A stretch of 5,893 nucleotides of DNA from Clostridia bacterium (GTDB lineage: Bacteria; Bacillota_A; Clostridia; Oscillospirales; CAG-272). Numbering within the stretch: position 1 is the stretch's first letter; each line of letters begins with the position of its first letter. A model generated the notes under the pieces. That model was not told where the DNA came from and did not search any database. It saw nothing but the letters and a program-made list of their open reading frames with translations. Below, piece by piece: positions 1 to 5,483 of the stretch. A program made the position numbers and the translations under genes. Location: the NCBI GenBank assembly GCA_017467205.1, contig JAFTSQ010000011.1, positions 1 through 5,893 on the forward strand, written 5' to 3'.

Positions 1-131
1 ACACCTCAAGATTAGATATCCCATCATCTTGAATGAGTAAGGTCACTTGTAGACTACGAGTTTGATAGGTCACGGATGTAAGCACAGTAATGTGTTCAGT
101 TGAGTGATACTAATAGACCGAGGGCTTGAAC
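1..131 (+). rRNA. 23S ribosomal RNA, 3' end (partial)
   Basis: This is the last part of domain VI of the large-subunit rRNA; the gene continues upstream of the window. The tell-tale stretch is the conserved tail with GATACTAATAGACCGAGG (about 106-123), preceded by the conserved GTTTGATAGGTC segment near 60-71. The closing GGGCTTGAAC (122-131) would pair with the 5' end of mature 23S in helix 1, so the mature 3' end is placed at about 131, give or take a few bases. Plus-strand orientation makes this the upstream neighbour of the pump gene, separated from it by a terminator at 264-286. Identification is from recalled consensus, not an alignment. Confidence 0.95.
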
Positions 132-263
132 TGCTTTTGCAGGTTCAGCTTCGCTTCATTTCTTGCTAAAGCTTCGTTTCCATACCTTATTCGGTTTTCT
201 GTGAATATTTGCAAAAGATTACATCCTAACGGATGCTCTTTCATATATTTCCTTTTTGTTCGG
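132..263 (+). other. rRNA operon trailer, no 5S rRNA or tRNA seen
   Basis: This spacer between the 23S tail and the first terminator holds no recognisable 5S rRNA and no tRNA-like cloverleaf or T-loop sequence. It is T-rich. Two possible hairpins are visible. One spans 127-147 (TGAAC and TGC pairing with GCA and GTTCA around a TTTT loop, with a bulged G at 142) and overlaps the 23S end. The other spans 214-241 (CATCC/GGATG inside an outer AAAGA/TCTTT pairing). Either could be a processing signal for pre-rRNA, but that is inference. An open frame that starts at a TTG inside the rRNA here is not credible as a gene. Confidence 0.6.
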
Positions 264-286
264 GCGGATTGTTATCCGCTTTTTTT
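264..286 (+). terminator. Intrinsic terminator of the rRNA operon
   Basis: GCGGAT (264-269) and ATCCGC (274-279) form a 6-bp stem around a TGTT loop, followed directly by seven T residues (280-286). This is a classic Rho-independent terminator. It is placed to stop rRNA transcription before the separately promoted pump gene. Confidence 0.88.
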
Positions 287-340
287 GTTGCTCTTTTCGG
301 CAAGCTTTCCAGCCCGCTATAATGAATAGTTTTTCGAGCC

Positions 341-357
341 TTATACTTGCAGTATAA
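341..357. repeat. Perfect 7-bp inverted repeat, possible operator
   Basis: TTATACT, a TGC spacer and AGTATAA form a perfect dyad of 17 bp. It lies about 30 bp upstream of the -35 box of the pump promoter and has no T-tract, so it is not a terminator. Position and symmetry would suit a binding site for a dimeric regulator. It resembles no operator I can name with confidence, and AT-rich DNA produces chance dyads. Confidence 0.35.
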
Positions 358-374
358 AATTCAATCATTCAAAA

Positions 375-390
375 AAGATAAATTTATCTT
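375..390. promoter_or_regulatory. 16-bp perfect palindrome overlapping the -35 box, candidate operator
   Basis: AAGATAAATTTATCTT is its own reverse complement over all 16 bases. Its last two bases are the first two of the TTGACA -35 hexamer (389-394), so a dimeric protein bound here would block RNA polymerase. The GATAA...TTATC arms recall Fur/DtxR-type metal-regulator sites only loosely. No regulator can be assigned from this window. Confidence 0.45.
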
Positions 391-417
391 GACAAAGCAT
401 ATAATATGGTGTAAAAT
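389..417 (+). promoter_or_regulatory. Sigma-A-type promoter of the riboswitch-pump unit
   Basis: A perfect TTGACA -35 (389-394) is followed after exactly 17 bp by TAAAAT (412-417), one mismatch from the -10 consensus. The start of transcription is predicted near 423-425, right at the 5' strand of the riboswitch closing helix. The TATAAT at 400-405 is too close to TTGACA to act as its -10. Confidence 0.88.
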
Positions 418-423
418 GATTAG

Positions 424-525
424 GTAAAAGGGAGTAGCTTGGCGCAAGTGCGTCTGCGGCAATCGTCATTTCGGCTTTTTTGCCCGGTTGACCGTGCTGA
501 TTATCTCAGTTAGCAAGACTTTTGC
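424..525 (+). promoter_or_regulatory. yybP-ykoY manganese riboswitch aptamer
   Basis: The leader matches the yybP-ykoY family. The signature GGAGTAGC (431-438) follows AAAAG, and the 3' side carries TTAGCAAGAC (510-519), the counterpart of the conserved AGCAAGACC end. The closing helix P1 pairs 424-430 with 519-525. P2 is a hairpin at 441-454. P3 is a longer arm at 457-494 (CGGCAA with TTGACCG, bulged A at 491), whose internal loop holds the conserved TCGTCA (463-468). P4 is a short hairpin at 497-509. The family binds Mn2+ at the L1/L3 contact, and members precede Mn2+ exporters and P-type ATPases such as Lactococcus lactis YoaB. The same gene type follows here. Identification is from memory of the consensus. 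Confidence 0.92.
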
Positions 526-552
526 AATCATTTGATTGCAAAAGCTTTTTTT
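519..552 (+). terminator. Regulated intrinsic terminator of the riboswitch (expression platform)
   Basis: CTTTTGCAATCA (519-530) and TGATTGCAAAAG (533-544) form a perfect 12-bp stem, followed by C and seven T residues (546-552). The first seven bases of the 5' arm (519-525) are also the 3' strand of riboswitch helix P1, so the two structures exclude each other. Without metal the terminator should form and stop transcription before the pump gene. With Mn2+ bound, P1 holds these bases and RNA polymerase reads through. This ON-switch logic is inferred from the overlap. Confidence 0.9.
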
Positions 553-571
553 GCGTCTTTTGCTCTAAAAA

Positions 572-576
572 AGGAG
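572..576 (+). promoter_or_regulatory. Ribosome binding site that fixes the pump start at 583
   Basis: AGGAG lies 6 bp before the ATG at 583. An in-frame TTG at 532 would add 17 residues, but it sits in the loop of the terminator hairpin and has no ribosome binding site. The ATG at 583 is therefore preferred. Confidence 0.9.
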
Positions 577-582
577 AAAAAA

Positions 583-3270
583 ATGAAATTTTATCTCAGC
601 GATTCGTCCGAGGTTTTAAACGAGGTTCAAAGCACTGCGGACGGTCTTGCCGCAAGCGAAGCCGAGGCAAGACTTGAAAAGAACGGAAAAAACAAATTAG
701 TCGAGGGCAAGAAGGAGTCGCTCCTTCATCGCTTCTTAAAGCAGCTTGCCGAGCCGATGACTATAATTCTTTTGGTCGCGGCATTCATCTCCGCAGGCGT
801 TGAGATCTACAACGGCTTGCAGCACGGCTTTGAGTTCCCCGCAGACGTGGTTATTATCCTCGCGGTAGTAATCATCAACGCGGTTCTCGGCGTTTTCCAG
901 GAGAGTAAAGCCGAAAAGGCAATTGAAGCTCTACAGGAAATGTCAAAGGCTCAAAGTAAGGTTATTCGCGACGGTAAGCAGATATTCATTCCGAGCGAGG
1001 ATCTCGTAGTCGGAGATATCATTGTCTTGGAAGCCGGCGACGCAGTTCCTGCTGATGCCCGTATCCTTGAATGTGCTTCTATGAAAATCGAAGAGGCGGC
1101 ACTTACCGGAGAGTCTGTTCCCGTTGATAAGAAGGTAGATGCTCTGACCCCTGACGCTAACGGCGACGTAGCGCTCGGCGACAGAAAAAATATGGTATTT
1201 ATGGGCTCCACCGTTGTTTACGGACGAGGTAAGGCGGTCGTAGTTGCTACCGGTATGGATACCGAAATGGGTAAGATTGCCGACGCGCTTGCACAGGCTG
1301 AGGAGGGCAAGACCCCCTTGCAGATCAAGCTTGCAGGTCTCTCGAAGATACTCACCTATCTCGTTATAGGTATATGCGTTATTATCTTCGGCGTTCAGCT
1401 TATCCGTGAGGGAATCGGCTTTGAGCCTATTCTGGAATCCTTTATGATAGCCATCTCGCTTGCGGTTGCGGCAATTCCCGAGGGACTTGCAACCGTTGTA
1501 ACGATAGTGCTTTCCATCGGCGTTACCAATATGTCCAAGCGCAACGCTATTATTCGTAAGCTCACCGCCGTGGAAACCCTTGGATGTACCCAGATTATCT
1601 GCTCCGATAAGACCGGAACTCTGACGCAAAACAAGATGACCGTAGTTGATCACTACGGCGAAAACGAGCAGCTTTTAGCTATCTCTATGTCCCTCTGTTC
1701 CGACGCAGAATTTGACACGGGGGTGGGTACGGCAGTCGGAGAACCCACTGAATGTGCTCTTGTAAACTATGCCGAGGTGCTTGGCTTCTCGAAGAATACA
1801 ACCAAGACGCAGTACGTCAGAGTCGGCGAGGTTCCGTTTGATTCCGGCAGAAAAATGATGTCGACAGTTCACAAGACTGATAGCGGCGAGCTTATTCAGT
1901 TCACCAAGGGCGCGCCCGACGAGCTTCTCAAGAGATGCACGAAGGCGCTCGTTGGCGGCGAGGTCTTCGAGATGACAGACGCGATACGCTCTGATATCCT
2001 CGCGGCTAACAAGGCTATGGCTGATAAGGCACTGCGCGTTCTTGCCGCTGCGAAGCGTGAGCTCGATTCCGAGCCCGCAGCATACGAGCCCGAAACGGTT
2101 GAGTGCGATCTCTGCTTCGTTGGTCTTGTCGGTATGATAGACCCCGTTCGTCCCGAGGTTAAGCCTGCTATCGACCAGTGTCGCTCCGCAGGTATTCGCC
2201 CCATAATGATAACCGGCGACCACAAGGATACCGCAGTCGCTATCGCAATGCAGCTCGGAATTATCGAGAGCGCCGATCAGGCAATCACGGGTGCTGAGCT
2301 TGACGATATCTCCGACGAGGAGTTCGAGGTCGCAGTAGAAAAGTATTCGGTTTACGCCCGCGTTCAGCCCGAGCATAAAACGAGAATAGTCAACGCCTGG
2401 AGAAAGAAGGGCAGAGTCACCGCAATGACAGGTGACGGCGTTAACGACGCACCCTCTATAAAGAACGCCGATATCGGTGTCGGTATGGGTATTACGGGCA
2501 CTGACGTAACGAAGAACGTCGCAGATATGATTCTTGCCGACGATAACTTTGCAACCATCGTTTCCGCAGTTGGCGAGGGCCGCCGCATCTACGATAATAT
2601 CCGTAAGGCTATTCAGTTCCTCTTGGCGTCCAATCTTTCCGAGGTTCTTTCCATCTTCATCGCAACCATATGCGGCTTCACCATCTTCCAGCCGGTGCAC
2701 CTGCTTTGGATCAACTTGATAACCGACTGTTTCCCCGCACTCGCACTCGGTATGGAGAAGCCCGAGGCCAACGTAATGGCACGCAAGCCCCGCGATTCCA
2801 AAGAGGGAATCTTTGCGGGCGGACTTGGCTTTGCGGTAGCATATCAGGGCGCTATCGTAACCGCAATAACCATCGCCTCCTATCTTATAGGTCGCTATTG
2901 GCTGGCAGTAGAGTACCACGCAGACGCTATAAAGCAGGGTCTTTACTCTGCTGAAATGCTCGGCTCGAGTATGGCGTTCCTCACGCTCTCGATGTGTGAG
3001 ATCTTCCACGCCTTCAATATGCGCTCGCTTCACGGCTCTATCTTCACAATGAAGGCGCAGAACCTCTGGCTCTGGGGTGCCGGCGCACTTTCACTTCTCT
3101 TGACGACCGTAGTCGTTGAGGTAGACGTGCTTTGCCGGGCTTTCGAGCTTGCGCACCTCAACCTTATGGAATACGGTATAGCTATGGGACTTGCAATTCT
3201 CATTATCCCGGTAGTTGAAATCTTCAAGATATTCCACAGAATGATTGATAAGAAAAAGAGTGCCGAGTAA
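583..3270 (+). CDS. SERCA-like P-type cation ATPase, probable Ca2+/Mn2+ exporter
   Basis: This 895-residue protein is a P2A-type ATPase of the inner membrane that should pump a divalent cation out of the cell using ATP. Domains in order: cation-ATPase N-terminal domain (about 5-55), helices M1-M2 (about 57-106), actuator domain with TGES (175-178), M3-M4 (about 257-310) with PEGL at 299-302, phosphorylation motif DKTGT with acceptor Asp342, nucleotide-binding KGAP (442-445), hinge motif TGDGVND (616-622), and the C-terminal helices M5-M10. Every side-chain ligand of the two SERCA Ca2+ sites has a counterpart: Glu300 in M4, Asn684 and Glu687 in M5, Asn711, Thr714 and Asp715 in M6, and Glu806 in M8. 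The length is normal and the frame intact. The Mn2+ riboswitch in its leader suggests Mn2+ is a physiological substrate, as for L. lactis YoaB. The sequence alone cannot separate Ca2+ from Mn2+. Confidence 0.95.
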   Translation: MKFYLSDSSEVLNEVQSTADGLAASEAEARLEKNGKNKLVEGKKESLLHRFLKQLAEPMTIILLVAAFISAGVEIYNGLQHGFEFPADVVIILAVVIINAVLGVFQESKAEKAIEALQEMSKAQSKVIRDGKQIFIPSEDLVVGDIIVLEAGDAVPADARILECASMKIEEAALTGESVPVDKKVDALTPDANGDVALGDRKNMVFMGSTVVYGRGKAVVVATGMDTEMGKIADALAQAEEGKTPLQIKLAGLSKILTYLVIGICVIIFGVQLIREGIGFEPILESFMIAISLAVAAIPEGLATVVTIVLSIGVTNMSKRNAIIRKLTAVETLGCTQIICSDKTGTLTQNKMTVVDHYGENEQLLAISMSLCSDAEFDTGVGTAVGEPTECALVNYAEVLGFSKNTTKTQYVRVGEVPFDSGRKMMSTVHKTDSGELIQFTKGAPDELLKRCTKALVGGEVFEMTDAIRSDILAANKAMADKALRVLAAAKRELDSEPAAYEPETVECDLCFVGLVGMIDPVRPEVKPAIDQCRSAGIRPIMITGDHKDTAVAIAMQLGIIESADQAITGAELDDISDEEFEVAVEKYSVYARVQPEHKTRIVNAWRKKGRVTAMTGDGVNDAPSIKNADIGVGMGITGTDVTKNVADMILADDNFATIVSAVGEGRRIYDNIRKAIQFLLASNLSEVLSIFIATICGFTIFQPVHLLWINLITDCFPALALGMEKPEANVMARKPRDSKEGIFAGGLGFAVAYQGAIVTAITIASYLIGRYWLAVEYHADAIKQGLYSAEMLGSSMAFLTLSMCEIFHAFNMRSLHGSIFTMKAQNLWLWGAGALSLLLTTVVVEVDVLCRAFELAHLNLMEYGIAMGLAILIIPVVEIFKIFHRMIDKKKSAE

Positions 3271-3280
3271 TTCTCGGTTA

Positions 3281-3319
3281 GCGAAAAAGCACTTGCCACG
3301 GCAAGTGCTTTTTCGCTTT
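3281..3319. terminator. Bidirectional terminator between convergent genes
   Basis: GCGAAAAAGCACTTGCC (3281-3297) and its exact reverse complement (3300-3316) form a 17-bp stem with a 2-base loop. Both arms carry five-base A/T runs, so the RNA from either strand gives a stem ending in a U-rich 3' side. It begins 10 bp after the pump stop codon and ends next to the tepA stop codon (3318-3320). It can serve both converging genes. Confidence 0.88.
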
Positions 3320-4007
3320 AATTTTGATTGTTTCGCTCCTCGGCGCACCTCTCTCGCAGATACTCAAGAGCCTCTTTAATTCCGCCAATCTCGTCAATAA
3401 GTCCGCACGCCTGGGCATCAACGCCGGATAATATGCTTCCGATATCGTTGACGAGCACGTCGGTGCGCAGGAGCAGCTCTCTGAAATATTCCTCGCTGAC
3501 CTTTGAGTGCGCGGTAATAAATCCGATTATCCTGTCCTGCATTTTTTCAAGGTAATCGAATGCCTGTGAAACTCCGAGCACAACGCCGCTCGTCCTCACG
3601 GGATGAATGGTCATAGTCGCGCTCGGCACTATGAACGAGCGGTCGGCACTTACCGCAAGAGGTACGCCTATCGAATGTCCGCCGCCGAGAACTATCGACG
3701 CCGTAGGCTTTTTCATGCTCGCAATAAGCTCGGCTATCGCAAGCCCCGCCTCAACGTCGCCGCCGAGCGTGTTTATCAGAATCAGCACCCCGTCAACCTT
3801 CTCGCTTTCCTCAAGTGCTACGAGCAGGGGCAAAAGGTGGTCGTATTTCGTGCTCTTTTGGTTGCCCTCAAGCACGTAATGCCCCTCAATCTGCCCGATT
3901 ATCGAGATGCAGTAAAAGCTCTCGCCGTGCCCTGAAAGCTCCACGCTACCGCTTTTTTCAATAGAGCTAATGGTGTCGGGAGTGCAAAGCTCCTCGTTAT
4001 TTTCCAT
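3318..4007 (-). CDS. tepA: TepA-like ClpP-family serine protease
   Basis: This 229-residue protein belongs to the ClpP/crotonase fold family and most resembles Bacillus TepA (YmfB), which was linked to enhanced protein translocation and presumably degrades signal or other short peptides. Visible features are GQIEGHYVL (38-46), the oxyanion-region motif TLGGDVEAGLA (80-90), the nucleophile segment GGGHSIGVP with Ser112, and TIHPVR with His135. Asp188 is the likely third triad member by comparison with ClpP. There is no signal peptide or membrane helix, so it should be cytosolic. The start is ATG (complement of 4005-4007), with GGGGAAAG about 7-14 bases upstream. It appears to be a single-gene transcript, convergent with the pump and divergent from the pduL operon. 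In Bacillus the gene lies beside an ftsK/spoIIIE-type gene, which is not seen here. The family is clear; the substrate is unknown. Confidence 0.9.
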   Translation of the reverse strand: MENNEELCTPDTISSIEKSGSVELSGHGESFYCISIIGQIEGHYVLEGNQKSTKYDHLLPLLVALEESEKVDGVLILINTLGGDVEAGLAIAELIASMKKPTASIVLGGGHSIGVPLAVSADRSFIVPSATMTIHPVRTSGVVLGVSQAFDYLEKMQDRIIGFITAHSKVSEEYFRELLLRTDVLVNDIGSILSGVDAQACGLIDEIGGIKEALEYLRERCAEERNNQN

Positions 4008-4066
4008 AAATAAACTTTCCCCGCAAATTTTTTATTATTTTTTTCGATAATATTTTAATTTATACA
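4008..4066. other. AT-rich divergent intergenic region upstream of tepA
   Basis: This strongly AT-rich stretch, with T-runs on the plus strand at 4028-4044, must carry the minus-strand promoter of tepA. Several TATAAA- or TATTAT-like hexamers occur on the minus strand, but none has a convincing -35 at proper spacing. No promoter is called for tepA. Confidence 0.4.
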
Positions 4067-4095
4067 TTGATTTTCGATGGGTACTATGTTATAAT
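4067..4095 (+). promoter_or_regulatory. Sigma-A promoter of the pduL operon, extended -10
   Basis: TTGATT (4067-4072) and a perfect TATAAT (4090-4095) are separated by 17 bp. A TG one base upstream of the -10 (4087-4088) makes it an extended -10 promoter. Transcription should start near 4102, giving a leader of about 62 bases. It looks strong and constitutive; no overlapping palindrome is seen. Confidence 0.85.
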
Positions 4096-4114
4096 ATAAA
4101 AGGTTAAAAAGCAA

Positions 4115-4143
4115 TTCGGCAAGCGAGGCGTCCTCGCCCCGAA
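4115..4143 (+). promoter_or_regulatory. GC-rich hairpin in the 5' leader of the pduL operon
   Basis: GCGAGG (4123-4128) pairs with CCTCGC (4132-4137) around a 3-base loop. An outer TTCGG/CCGAA stem (4115-4119 with 4139-4143) extends it past a small internal loop. There is no following T-tract, so it is not a terminator. It ends 7 bases before the AAGGA ribosome binding site (4151-4155). It may stabilise the mRNA or modulate initiation; that role is inference. Confidence 0.55.
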
Positions 4144-4163
4144 ATTCAGAAAGGAAATTTGTT

Positions 4164-4739
4164 ATGAAAGAAATTTTGGTCGAAACATCTGCAAGACACA
4201 TTCATCTTACCAAAGAGGCTGTAGAGCATCTTTTCGGTGCAGGCTATGAGCTCACCAAGAAAAAGGACCTCAGCCAGCCCGGTCAGTATGCTTGCGCTGA
4301 AAAGCTCAACGTCGTAGGCCCGAAGGGAACTCTCAAGGCATCCATCCTCGGCCCGACCCGTCCTGCAAACCAGGTAGAGCTTTCGCTTACCGACGCGCGC
4401 GCTATCGGCGTTACTGCTCCCATCCGTGAGAGCGGCGATATCGCAGGAAGCGGCGCTTGCAAGCTCGTCAATCCCGAAACCGGCGCAGAGCTTGAGCTCA
4501 TCGAGGGTGTAATTGCCGCAAAGCGTCACATTCACCTCACCCCCGAGGTTGCTGAAGAGATCAAGGTTAAGGATAAGCAGATAGTATCTGTAAAGCTCTC
4601 GACCAATGATCGTGCAACCGTATATTGCGACGTCGTTATCCGCGTTAGCGAGAAGTTCGCTCCCGCTATGCATATTGATACCGACGAGTCGAATGCAGCC
4701 TGCGCTTTCGGCGAGGTAATAGGCACGATAATTATATAA
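4164..4739 (+). CDS. pduL: PduL-type phosphate propanoyltransferase / phosphotransacetylase
   Basis: This 191-residue enzyme interconverts an acyl-CoA and an acyl phosphate (acetyl or propanoyl), feeding acyl phosphate to an acyl kinase for ATP or running in reverse for activation. It has the two-part PduL architecture: ARHIHL with His12 and His14 in the first half, then AKRHIHLTPE with His122 and His124 in the second. Glu72 in QVELSL and His170 in MHIDTDE complete the probable zinc ligands, and PIRESGDI (87-93 with Arg88) is the conserved phosphate-site segment. The protein starts almost directly at the first catalytic strand and lacks the N-terminal encapsulation peptide of microcompartment PduLs. 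With no shell genes nearby, it is probably a free cytosolic enzyme standing in for Pta. The ATG follows AAGGA (4151-4155) at 8 bp. It is the first gene of an operon. Preferred acyl chain length cannot be read from the sequence. Confidence 0.93.
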   Translation: MKEILVETSARHIHLTKEAVEHLFGAGYELTKKKDLSQPGQYACAEKLNVVGPKGTLKASILGPTRPANQVELSLTDARAIGVTAPIRESGDIAGSGACKLVNPETGAELELIEGVIAAKRHIHLTPEVAEEIKVKDKQIVSVKLSTNDRATVYCDVVIRVSEKFAPAMHIDTDESNAACAFGEVIGTIII

Positions 4740-4764
4740 AATTCAATTTTAAGGAGAAAAAGAA

Positions 4765-5466
4765 ATGGCAGATCTTGTATATTCACAGGAAGTACAGCAT
4801 ATGTGCGTAGTTGCCAAGGGCCCCAACCACGGTCCCGCTCCCATTCCCGAAGAGGGCAAGTGGGTTAAGGCAAAGGAAATTGCCGACATTTCGGCGTACA
4901 CGCACGGTGTGGGCTGGTGCGCACCTCAGCAGGGCGCTTGCAAGCTCTCGTTGAACGTAAAGGACGGTATTATCGAAGAGGCTCTCGTTGAAACCATCGG
5001 TTGCTCGGGTATGACGCATTCTGCGGCTATGGCAGCAGAAATCCTCCCCGGTAAGACTCTTCTTGAGGCTCTTAACACCGACCTTGTTTGTGACGCTATC
5101 AATACCGCAATGCGCGAGCTCTTCCTTCAGATAGTTTACGGACGTTCTCAGTCCGCATTCTCCGAGGGCGGTCTTGTTATCGGAGCAGGTATGGAGGATC
5201 TCGGTAAGGGTGAGCGTTCGATGGTCGGTACTATGTACGGAACAAAGGCAAAGGGCGTTCGCTACCTCGAGATGACCGAGGGATATTGCACGAGAATGGC
5301 TCTCGATGAGAATGATCAGGTAATCGGCTACGAGTTCGTTTCTCTTGGCAAGATGACCGATTTCATCAAGAAGGGCTTAGAGCCTAACGAAGCATACGAG
5401 AAGTCGAAGGGTACATACGGCAGATTCGCTGAAGCTGTTAAGTACATCGACCCTCGCAAAGAGTAA
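4765..5466 (+). CDS. NifU/IscU-like iron-sulfur scaffold-family protein with C-terminal extension
   Basis: This 233-residue protein has an IscU/NifU N-terminal-like core. The segment GACKLSLNVKDGIIEEALVE (57-76) and the IGCSGMTHSAAMA stretch (78-90), followed by LPGKTLLEAL, align by eye with the two scaffold regions bearing the first two cluster cysteines, here Cys59 and Cys80. An extra Cys52 lies in GWCAPQQG. The Asp that follows the first Cys in IscU is absent, and I see no equivalent of the third IscU cysteine, though Cys109 (DLVCDA) and Cys175 (EGYCTR) exist. About 90 residues after the core (from about 145) are unlike IscU. The ATG at 4765 follows AAGGAG (4751-4756) by 8 bp. It sits 25 bp after pduL and 17 bp before a GGGtGRT gene, a pairing I recall from other Clostridia. 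A scaffold or Fe-S carrier role is plausible but not proven. Confidence 0.8.
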   Translation: MADLVYSQEVQHMCVVAKGPNHGPAPIPEEGKWVKAKEIADISAYTHGVGWCAPQQGACKLSLNVKDGIIEEALVETIGCSGMTHSAAMAAEILPGKTLLEALNTDLVCDAINTAMRELFLQIVYGRSQSAFSEGGLVIGAGMEDLGKGERSMVGTMYGTKAKGVRYLEMTEGYCTRMALDENDQVIGYEFVSLGKMTDFIKKGLEPNEAYEKSKGTYGRFAEAVKYIDPRKE

Positions 5467-5483
5467 TTAAGGAGGGAATAGTA

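Noticed and set aside
318..323. TATAAT hexamer as an additional promoter upstream of the pump
   Set aside because: No acceptable -35 hexamer exists 16-18 bp upstream (TTTCGG at 295-300 is poor), while a near-consensus promoter lies at 389-417.
126..329. Open frame of 67 codons starting at TTG
   Set aside because: It starts inside the 23S rRNA tail, runs through the rRNA terminator, has no ribosome binding site and encodes a low-complexity Phe/Ser/Leu-rich product.
1675..3033. Long antisense open frame (452 codons) opposite the ATPase gene
   Set aside because: The sense strand encodes an intact ATPase with all family motifs. The antisense frame has no recognisable domain and follows from codon usage in the real gene; the same holds for the antisense frame at 943-1653.
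4028..4080. Minus-strand promoter for tepA
   Set aside because: Several AT-rich -10-like hexamers occur, but none has a fitting -35, so a specific call would be a guess.
4146..4673. Antisense open frame opposite pduL
   Set aside because: It is a shadow of the strongly conserved PduL reading frame, with no promoter or ribosome binding site of its own.
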